Below, one piece after another: positions 7,990 to 12,938 of a stretch of 12,938 nt of DNA. Position 1 is the stretch's first letter, and each line of letters starts with the position of its first letter. The stretch comes from Candidatus Hydrogenedentota bacterium (lineage in GTDB: Bacteria > Hydrogenedentota > Hydrogenedentia > Hydrogenedentiales > CAITNO01). The stretch is taken from NCBI GenBank assembly GCA_903922535.1, contig CAIXUF010000057.1, positions 1 through 12,938 of the forward strand. Direction: 5' to 3'. Made by a program: the position numbers and the translations under genes. The notes below the pieces were generated by a model. The model made no database searches, was not told the DNA's origin, and saw only the letters and a list, made by a program, of their open reading frames with translations.

Positions 7990-9753
7990 TCAGATCGTGA
8001 AGGTGAATTCGACGGGTGGATCGAGGGTGGGCGCGGAGAAGGTCCACTTGCCGCTGTCAATGCCGATGATCTGGGTTTCGAGCCCGCACACGGGATCGTA
8101 ATTGGTCAGACATATCCCGGGCGGCGGGCCGATGGCGACCAGGGTTAGCGTGTGCGCGGCCGCGTCAACGGCGATATAGGGGAGACCGCCAAGGCCGTTG
8201 TCGCCTTCGCACGCATTGCTGAATTGCGGCGTCGGGCCCGAGATGCGGATTCCGTTGAGCGGTCCGCCCAGCGGCAGGATTTCGGCGGCCCACTCCTTGG
8301 ACTGCGAGCCGCAGGCGATCCACGCCGCCGCCTTCACATTCTCCGGAGTGCCGGTCACGACACGCAAAAGGTCTTCCGCATCACTGCGGCTCTCTCCCGT
8401 GCTTCCGCAGCCTGAACCCGGATAGGAGAACGAGCCGTGCTGGAGGAAATGCCAGCCCCCAAAGGACATCTGAAATCCGGATCGCCAGTCCGGATGTATG
8501 GCGGGATTGACAATCATGATGCATCCCGCGGGGAGCGCCTGATGGCACACCGGACAAATCCACACGCAGTCGTACAGGTAATCGAAGCTGATGACGTAGG
8601 GCTGGTCCGTGGGGAACTGCTTGGCAAGGTCGGGCGGGTTCAAGCCGTTCTCCGGGAGTCCCGCCGAGTTGAACCAGGGCATCTTGCCGATGGACGCGGC
8701 CAGTTGCAGCGCCAGGTCCACGCCGTCGGGAACGCCGTTGAGGTTCCCATCGGGATTGGCCGGGTCGGTTTCGAGCGCCTGCTCCTCCGCGTCCGTGAGG
8801 TAGTCGCCGTCCGTGTCGTTTGCAACCGCGCTTACATGCGGGTCCGGCACCACCAGCTTGATGTAGTCGTTGCACACGGCGGAGTGGTTGCCTGCCCCGT
8901 CGGCATACTGCACGCGCACGGTGTGGTAGCCAAGCCCGTCAGGCAGCATGTGGGCGCAGGTGGCCGCCACCGGCATCCAGGCGGTCCACGTTGAACCGTT
9001 GTCGCTGAAGCGCATTTGCGTCACGCCCGTGCCGGCACCGTCCGCCCAGGTCAGCCCCAGCGTGACCGACCTTGTCATGGTGGTCATTGCGCCGCTGTTG
9101 ATGATGATGGTGCCCGTCGGCGGCGTGGTGTCCAGGCGGATGTAATCACTGTAGGTCGCCGAGCGGTTGTTTGCCTTGTCGAGATACTGAACCCGCACCG
9201 TCTTGTAGCCGTCTCCGCCGGGCAGAGTGTAAGCCCGCGCCGCGGCCAGCGGTTCCCAGGCGGTCCAGGTGGAACCGTTGTCGCTGAACCGCATGCGCGA
9301 CACGCCCGAGCCGCCCGCACCGTCCGACCAGGTCAACGACAGCGTCACGCTGCGCGTGTTCGTGGCGGAGCGGTTGTTGTTGATGACAATCGTGCCGGTC
9401 GGCGGTGTGGTGTCCGTTGCCACGAAGACGGCACTGACGGTCTTGCTGCCGTTCATGAGGAGGGTGCCCGACCCCAAAACGGGCAGGATGCTGGGCTGCA
9501 CCTCGGCGCCGTTTGCGCCGGTCCATGCACTGAACCTGAACCCCGCGTTTGCGGTGGCCATCAGGTTGACGGTTGTGCCCGCCGGATAGCCCGCGGCCGG
9601 CATGGCCGGCGACGCGGTGACTTTGCCGTTGGCGGACGGCGTGATGGTCAGCGCATAACCGTCGGAAACGGACCCCGTCGCCGACGGCTGGGGAAACATC
9701 GCCAGCGCGAGAAACACCAGCGCAAACCCCGCACCCCATGTCATTCTGTTCAT
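7990..9753 (-). CDS. Exported multidomain protein: InlB-like, A-B modules, Ca-binding loops, unknown Cys-rich C-terminus
   Basis: A 587-residue secreted protein. The frame is open to 10350, but the start at 9753 is preferred: a GAGGAG ribosome site precedes it and a signal peptide follows (residues 1 to about 27, MNRMTW then a hydrophobic stretch). Order: an InlB/bacterial-repeat-like domain at about 33-113 (ITPSANGKV, AGFRFSAWTG, TVSAVFV); module A from 119 and B from 213; a calcium-loop segment at about 313-345 (DTDGDYLTDAEE and DGNLNGVPDG) resembling thrombospondin type 3 repeats; then about 240 residues I do not recognise. That C-terminus has C396, C400, C403 (CPVC) and C411, then GSGCG, and ends in several beta-rich strands. 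Cys pairs could bind a metal or form disulfides. No catalytic motif is recognised. Its first residues match those of the 10199-11617 product, so the two probably share a duplicated 5' end. Confidence 0.88.
   Translation of the reverse strand: MNRMTWGAGFALVFLALAMFPQPSATGSVSDGYALTITPSANGKVTASPAMPAAGYPAGTTVNLMATANAGFRFSAWTGANGAEVQPSILPVLGSGTLLMNGSKTVSAVFVATDTTPPTGTIVINNNRSATNTRSVTLSLTWSDGAGGSGVSRMRFSDNGSTWTAWEPLAAARAYTLPGGDGYKTVRVQYLDKANNRSATYSDYIRLDTTPPTGTIIINSGAMTTMTRSVTLGLTWADGAGTGVTQMRFSDNGSTWTAWMPVAATCAHMLPDGLGYHTVRVQYADGAGNHSAVCNDYIKLVVPDPHVSAVANDTDGDYLTDAEEQALETDPANPDGNLNGVPDGVDLALQLAASIGKMPWFNSAGLPENGLNPPDLAKQFPTDQPYVISFDYLYDCVWICPVCHQALPAGCIMIVNPAIHPDWRSGFQMSFGGWHFLQHGSFSYPGSGCGSTGESRSDAEDLLRVVTGTPENVKAAAWIACGSQSKEWAAEILPLGGPLNGIRISGPTPQFSNACEGDNGLGGLPYIAVDAAAHTLTLVAIGPPPGICLTNYDPVCGLETQIIGIDSGKWTFSAPTLDPPVEFTFTI
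8848..9399 (-). repeat. A-B module pair, copy 2 (centre of the 7990-9753 product)
   Basis: Residues 119-212 (A) and 213-302 (B) repeat the TGTI...MRFSDNGS...WTAW...VRVQY...DYI pattern. A has the KANNRSA/DYIRLDT ending and B the GAGNHSA/DYIKL ending, the same A-then-B order as in the other two proteins. DNA at 9254-9299, inside this A module, is identical over 46 bases to 11085-11130 in a B module of the next gene. Confidence 0.82.
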
Positions 9754-9853
9754 TTCACGTCTCCTCTGTTGATGCGTCCGGCGGGTGAAGCCTGACGGGC
9801 GTCCGTATTTGCGAAGTCCGGTCAAGGATAATACTGAAAAAACACCGATTATA

Positions 9854-9882
9854 AGTATAGGAGGATTCCGGTTTGGCGTCAA
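9854..9882 (-). promoter_or_regulatory. Sigma-70-type promoter for the 7990-9753 gene
   Basis: On the minus strand TTGACG (9877-9882) and TATACT (9854-9859) are separated by exactly 17 bp (9860-9876). A perfect TATAAT also sits at 9848-9853, next to the -10. The predicted start near 9847 leaves an untranslated leader of about 95 nt before the ATG at 9753. This supports separate transcription of the gene and the chosen start codon. Confidence 0.7.
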
Positions 9883-9948
9883 TCCAAATTTTTGGTTCTC
9901 CCCAATACGCGGAGGGCGGAAGGCGAAGTGCAATTTCGCGGACAAGTG

Positions 9949-9990
9949 CGTTCCCAAATGCCGTTTGGGAACGAGGGGGATTGGGAACGC
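9949..9990. repeat. REP-like palindrome with an extra half-site
   Basis: A perfect 10-bp stem is formed by CGTTCCCAAA (9949-9958) and TTTGGGAACG (9964-9973) with loop TGCCG. TTGGGAACGC follows at 9981-9990 as a direct copy of the right arm. A smaller inverted pair, GCGAA (9923-9927) and TTCGC (9935-9939), lies just to the left. This is the look of a REP or similar dispersed palindrome, such as those mobilised by IS200-like RAYT transposases; no such transposase is in this window. The surrounding 445-bp gap (9754-10198) also holds the promoter at 9854-9882 and a possible gene remnant. Confidence 0.7.
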
Positions 9991-10008
9991 GTGGAAGTCA
10001 CTGCAAAT

Positions 10009-10185
10009 AAAGTGGTAGAACACCTTTGGCTCGCCGTTCTCGTCCAGCAGCACCGACGGGCCGTCTTGTAGAAGTTTGGTAAGTGTGGTAAACTTCTCAT
10101 TGAAGCCCGCAGGCGGGATGAGCACTGGCGTGGATTTCGTATCGAGGTCAGACTCTCCCTTTGATGCGGGCTTTTCTATTCTCAC
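10009..10185 (-). pseudogene. Possible gene remnant or leader ORF upstream of the REP-like palindrome
   Basis: The frame running leftward from a GTG at 10185 encodes a protein-like stretch of about 59 residues (RIEKPASKGE, then NEKFTTLTKLLQDGPSV, then LLDENGEPKVFYH), after which it passes into the palindromic repeat and stays open down to the gene at 9753. There is no good ribosome site. The DENGEPKVFYH part recalls the D-x-GEP-x-VYHGT motif of some phage-associated ADP-ribosyltransferase-like domains, and also the GP-x-LL-x-x-x-GEP pattern of Phd-type antitoxins; neither match is strong. It could be a fragment cut off by insertion of the repeat, or chance. Confidence 0.25.
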
Positions 10186-10189
10186 TGGC

Positions 10190-10211
10190 CGCCAGGCACT
10201 ATGGCCTGGCG
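10190..10211. repeat. Hairpin overlapping the stop codon of the FGE-like gene
   Basis: CGCCAGGC (10190-10197) and GCCTGGCG (10204-10211) form a perfect 8-bp stem around a 6-nt loop that contains the stop codon (10199-10201). It may protect the mRNA end or help termination, but no T run follows on the minus strand. Confidence 0.5.
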
Positions 10212-11617
10212 AGGCGGAACCCGACGTTGTCCAGCGCGACCGACGGGGCGGCGTAGGTGCGGGACGCAGAACGGCAGCCCTTGCGGTTGTCCCAGCCACC
10301 GCCCCGACCGACGCGTTCCGTGCCCACGGGCGATTCCCACGCGCTGCCATCGGTCGGCGCGCCGGCGTAACTGTCGTGATACCAGTCTTGGCACCACTCC
10401 CACACGTTGCCGCTCATGTCGTACAAGCCAAATGCATTTGGATGGCCCGTCGTTCCGGCCGTGCCCACATCGTGCGTCTGGCTGCCGCTGTTGTCAAGGT
10501 ACCATGCGTAGGTTCCTATCAGGGTGTAGTCCGGGTCAGCCCCCCAGTAGAACCGGTCGGTTGTGACGGCACGGCAGGCATGTTCCCACTGCGCCTCGCT
10601 GGGCAAGCGCATCGTTGCCGAGCCCTGATCGGTGTCTGTGATGTACGCATTCAATGCCGTGATGAAGGTCTGGGCGTCATTCCATGAGATCTGCTCCACC
10701 GGACGCTTGTCTGTGTTTCCATAGCTTGCACCCTGGAAATACGAGGGATTCTCCCCGTCCATCACAGCCTCCCACTGCGCCTGGGTCAACTCGTACTTCC
10801 CCATCCAATACCCGGCGGCCAGGGTCACCGCGTGCTGCGGAGATTCAAACGAGTAGCTGTCCTGCTCACCCGGGGCGCAGCCCATCAGGAAGCTTCCGGC
10901 CGGTATCCAAACCATCACCAACGGGACATTGCCGGGGAGCAGCACGGTCTCTTCGAGGGGCAGGACCTTGATGTAGTCGCTGTACACCGCGGAGTAATAG
11001 CCTGCGCCGTCGAGGTACTGCACCCGCACGGTATGGTAGCCGAGTCCGAGCGGCAGCGTGCGGGCGCGCATGGCCGCGGGAAGCTCCCAGGCGGTCCAGG
11101 TGGAACCGTTGTCGCTGAACCGCATGCGCGTCACCCCTGAGCCCGCCCCGTCCGACCAGGTCAGCCCCAGCGTGACCGCCTGGCTGGTCGTGGTCAATGC
11201 GCCGCCGTTGATGATAATGCTGCCGGTGGGGAGTATCGTGTCCAGAAGGATGTAGTCGCTGTAGACGGACGAGCGGTTGTTGGCCTTGTCAAGGTACTGG
11301 ACGCGCACCGTTTTGTGCCCGTCTCCGCCGGGCAGTGTGTAGGCCCGCGTGGCAGTCAGCGGTTCCCAAGCGGACCAATGCGCGCCGTCGTCGCTGAATC
11401 GCATGCGCGACACGCCCGAACCGCCTACACCGTCATCCCAAGTCAGCGCCAGCGTGACGTTGGGCGTGCCGGTGGCGGAGCGATTGTTGTTGATGATTAT
11501 CGTGCCGCTCGGCGGCGTGGTGTCCGTGCCCGCCCGCGCCTGGGACTGCGGCAGCCCCGCAAGCGCAAGAAACACCGTCACCGGCACAACTCCCGCAACC
11601 CATGACATTCGGTTCAT
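10199..11617 (-). CDS. Exported A-B module protein with C-terminal FGE/SUMF1-like domain
   Basis: A 472-residue secreted protein. The start at 11617 has a strong GGAGGAGG ribosome site; residues 1 to about 29 are a signal peptide. Modules A (from residue 37) and B (from 131) precede a full-length formylglycine-generating-enzyme-like (SUMF1) fold at about 225-472: MVWIPAGSFLMG, YELTQAQWEAVM, RPVEQISWNDAQ, LPSEAQWEHACRA, GLYDMSGNVWEW (about 397-409), RVGRGGGW and a closing NVGFRLARP. True FGE uses two nearby cysteines in its last third; here only C448 (KGCRS) is present and the first is replaced, so sulfatase activation by the classical route is unlikely. Many bacterial proteins of this family act as binding or unknown-function domains, and no sulfatase gene is in the window. 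A secreted, module-tethered version fits a surface role. Confidence 0.92.
   Translation of the reverse strand: MNRMSWVAGVVPVTVFLALAGLPQSQARAGTDTTPPSGTIIINNNRSATGTPNVTLALTWDDGVGGSGVSRMRFSDDGAHWSAWEPLTATRAYTLPGGDGHKTVRVQYLDKANNRSSVYSDYILLDTILPTGSIIINGGALTTTSQAVTLGLTWSDGAGSGVTRMRFSDNGSTWTAWELPAAMRARTLPLGLGYHTVRVQYLDGAGYYSAVYSDYIKVLPLEETVLLPGNVPLVMVWIPAGSFLMGCAPGEQDSYSFESPQHAVTLAAGYWMGKYELTQAQWEAVMDGENPSYFQGASYGNTDKRPVEQISWNDAQTFITALNAYITDTDQGSATMRLPSEAQWEHACRAVTTDRFYWGADPDYTLIGTYAWYLDNSGSQTHDVGTAGTTGHPNAFGLYDMSGNVWEWCQDWYHDSYAGAPTDGSAWESPVGTERVGRGGGWDNRKGCRSASRTYAAPSVALDNVGFRLARP
10965..11509 (-). repeat. A-B module pair, copy 3 (N-terminal in the FGE-like protein)
   Basis: Residues 37-130 (A) and 131 to about 216 (B) repeat the same two-module unit. 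A uses the SDDGAHWSAW form, which in the giant protein belongs to its B module, and ends in KANNRSS/DYILLDT. B uses SDNGSTWTAW and ends in GAGYYSA/DYIKV. The exchange of forms between A and B types points to recombination between copies. Confidence 0.82.
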
Positions 11618-11721
11618 CGTAAACCCTCCTCCATTGCGTCAACCGTCAGGATTCATTTGGCGTGGCCACCCTCCTGTCCGGTTTTCAGTCAGGGGGCAAG
11701 CCCGCTCACATATCCGTGGCG

Positions 11722-11750
11722 AGTATAGAATGCGGCAGGAAGCCGCACCC
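11722..11750 (-). promoter_or_regulatory. Weak promoter candidate for the FGE-like gene, with an embedded inverted repeat
   Basis: A good -10, TATACT, is read on the minus strand at 11722-11727. The hexamer 17 bp upstream (GGGTGC, 11745-11750) is a poor -35. The spacer contains a perfect inverted repeat, TGCGGC (11731-11736) and GCCGCA (11742-11747), which could be an operator. The leader would be about 100 nt. Confidence 0.35.
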
Positions 11751-11754
11751 ACTT

Positions 11755-11784
11755 TTGCGCACGACCTTGGTTGGGGTGTATAAA
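11755..11784 (+). promoter_or_regulatory. Promoter candidate for the RraA-family gene
   Basis: TTGCGC (11755-11760), an 18-bp spacer and TATAAA (11779-11784) resemble a sigma-70 promoter on the plus strand, about 80 bp before the ATG at 11868. It sits beside the candidate minus-strand promoter at 11722-11750, so the gap 11618-11867 would be a divergent control region. Confidence 0.4.
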
Positions 11785-11867
11785 GTTTGGTGATTGGAGA
11801 ACCTCACGCCTGTCATTTTGGACAGCCGCCAACCTGTTTTGTCCACTTACCCGCGAGGAGAACACGC

Positions 11868-12551
11868 ATGTCCAACGAACTTACGCCCGAACTCATCGAG
11901 AAGCTTCTGTCTGTCGACAGCCCGACAGTGTCCAACGCGATTGAGCGTTTCAAGGTGCGTCCCCGCCGCGAGGGTTTCATGGGCCCGCAGATAGTGTGCC
12001 GCTTTCCCGACATGGGCCCTGTGGTCGGCTACGCCACCACCTGCACCATCGTCGAGTATGACGAGACCTTCCCGCCCGACCCGGTCGAGCGCTTCAAGTG
12101 GATTGAGTCCATCGCCAAGTCGCCCAAGCCCTGCGTGAGCGTGGTGAAGGACATGTGCCACCGCAAGGGCTGGTACTCGCACTGGGGCGAGATTGTGGGC
12201 ACGCAGGTGCAGGTGCTGGGGGCGTCGGCCATCATCACCGACGGCGCGGTGCGCGATCTGGAGGCGCTGCGCGCCATGGGCATGAAGGTGTGGAGCGAGC
12301 ATGTGGTCGTGTCGCACGGCCACATCGACGTGGGCCAGGCGAACATTCCCATCGAGGTGGGCGGGCTGGTGGTCAACCCCGGCGACCTGCTTCACGCCGA
12401 CTGCAACGGCGTGGTGGCGATTCCACCCGAGGTGCTGGGCGGCCTTGCCGAAGCCATCGACGCAGTGCTCGACAATGAGCGCAAGACGCTCCACCACCTG
12501 CGCACCGAGGGCTACGACCTGGAAGCGCACCGTCGGCAGATCGAGCACTAA
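11868..12551 (+). CDS. RraA-family protein (4-hydroxy-4-methyl-2-oxoglutarate aldolase / RraA-like)
   Basis: A 227-residue cytoplasmic protein, full length for the family. The ATG at 11868 is preferred to the longer frame from 11787 because GAGGAG (11855-11860) lies 7 nt upstream and the family begins near this point (TPELIEKLLSVDSPTVSNAI). Key features: HWGEIVGTQVQVLGA, then TDGAVRD with R129 and D130, which correspond to the Arg-Asp pair used for substrate and metal binding in the HMG/CHA aldolases, and the closing block VVNPGDLLHADCNGVVAIP. Members are divalent-metal aldolases or decarboxylases of pyruvate-derived acids; the E. coli member instead binds RNase E. The intact Arg-Asp pair favours an enzyme, but the substrate cannot be read from the sequence. 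It is transcribed away from the exported-protein genes and ends 43 bp from a convergent gene; no terminator is evident in that gap. Confidence 0.9.
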   Translation: MSNELTPELIEKLLSVDSPTVSNAIERFKVRPRREGFMGPQIVCRFPDMGPVVGYATTCTIVEYDETFPPDPVERFKWIESIAKSPKPCVSVVKDMCHRKGWYSHWGEIVGTQVQVLGASAIITDGAVRDLEALRAMGMKVWSEHVVVSHGHIDVGQANIPIEVGGLVVNPGDLLHADCNGVVAIPPEVLGGLAEAIDAVLDNERKTLHHLRTEGYDLEAHRRQIEH

Positions 12552-12594
12552 GAAAACGGCGGCAACATCCTCATTCTGCTGACTCGGGCTCGAA

Positions 12595-12938
12595 TCAAGC
12601 CGGGAACAGATTCAGAAAATGCTCAACTTCTTGGCGCACACGCTGCACATGCGAGCAGTTGAAGAAATGTCTGGAAGGATGTTGGGGTGACCGAAGGAGC
12701 AGGGTGCGCGCCCTGTTTTCGGGCAGACGCAGCAGACGACAGTCGAGCCCGGCTACCGAGGCGTAGCCGGGCTCGATCGTTCGCTGTTCTTCCAGAAACG
12801 GCAATAGCACGTCCCATGTTCGCCGAACCAGCGTGATTATTATCCGTGGCTTTGCTTCCTTCATTACCTCAAAAACATCGTCGTGGCCCATCCTCAGGTA
12901 ATCGTCTGGTATGTGCGGTGGTCTCCATTGTTTCCCCA
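12595..12938 (-). CDS. 3' part of a hypothetical protein gene, weakly uracil-DNA-glycosylase-like; runs off the right edge
   Basis: The reading frame is open from the window edge to the stop at 12595 (about 114 residues), so the N-terminus lies outside. An internal ATG at 12891 is possible, but the upstream residues (WRPPHIPDDYLRM) look protein-like, so the gene probably starts further right. Visible motifs are KPRIIITLVRRTWDVLLPFL, a segment like the (D)VVVxLGRxAW helix-strand of uracil-DNA-glycosylase-type proteins, LLRLP, and HPSRHFFNCSHVQRV near the end, where that superfamily has an HPS motif. This resemblance is from memory and weak. Residues IEPGYASVAGLD are encoded by a perfect 14-bp inverted repeat (12743-12776). 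The gene converges on the RraA-family gene. Confidence 0.65.
   Translation of the reverse strand, partial: GKQWRPPHIPDDYLRMGHDDVFEVMKEAKPRIIITLVRRTWDVLLPFLEEQRTIEPGYASVAGLDCRLLRLPENRARTLLLRSPQHPSRHFFNCSHVQRVRQEVEHFLNLFPA
12743..12776. repeat. Perfect 14-bp inverted repeat inside a coding region
   Basis: TCGAGCCCGGCTAC (12743-12756) and GTAGCCGGGCTCGA (12763-12776) are exact inverted copies around the 6-nt loop CGAGGC. Both arms are in frame within the right-edge gene. Such a strong hairpin inside a coding sequence could be an inserted palindromic repeat that was kept in frame. Confidence 0.8.

Noticed and set aside
7633..8047. Small minus-strand open frames across the repeat nest
   Set aside because: Their peptides are translations of common dispersed repeats, in several overlapping frames, without ribosome sites.
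9754..10350. N-terminal extension of the 7990-9753 gene to 10350
   Set aside because: It would overlap the FGE-like gene and run through a palindromic repeat; the start at 9753 has a ribosome site, a promoter upstream and a signal peptide.

Overview
The window looks like a chromosomal stretch of a GC-rich Gram-negative-type bacterium with many large secreted proteins. Five consecutive genes on the minus strand (positions 132-11617) each begin with a signal peptide and encode extracellular or cell-surface proteins built from repeat and binding domains: F5/8-type C (discoidin-like), FG-GAP propeller blades, FN3-like, PASTA, InlB-like, thrombospondin type 3-like calcium loops and a SUMF1/FGE-like domain. 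This mix, with short dispersed palindromes between genes, is common in Planctomycetota, Lentisphaerota, Hydrogenedentota and related uncultured lineages. That placement is an inference from protein style; there is no rRNA or marker gene here.

Layout from left to right: a strong intrinsic terminator (57-96); two paralogous discoidin-like genes (132-836 and 1048-1734); an intergenic patch of short repeats (1846-1986); a giant gene (2004-7505) for a 1833-residue protein with 14 FG-GAP blades, three PASTA domains and two Ig-like modules; an intergenic nest of three kinds of dispersed repeat (7747-7972); a 587-residue exported protein (7990-9753) with an InlB-like domain, the same two modules, calcium loops and an unrecognised Cys-rich C-terminus; a 445-bp gap with a good promoter, a REP-like palindrome and a possible gene remnant; and a 472-residue protein (10199-11617) joining the same two modules to an FGE/SUMF1-like domain. 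On the plus strand is an RraA-family gene (11868-12551), which converges on the 3' part of a gene entering from the right edge (12595-12938, minus).

The unifying signal is a tandem A-B pair of modules of about 93 residues each, present in three neighbouring proteins at three different places: C-terminal, central and N-terminal. Stretches are identical at the DNA level even between A and B types. This suggests local duplication, domain shuffling and gene conversion within a family of exported proteins. I see no evidence of a defence system, CRISPR array, transposase gene, prophage, tRNA or rRNA. The RraA gene and the right-edge gene look like ordinary metabolic or housekeeping neighbours unrelated to the exported set.
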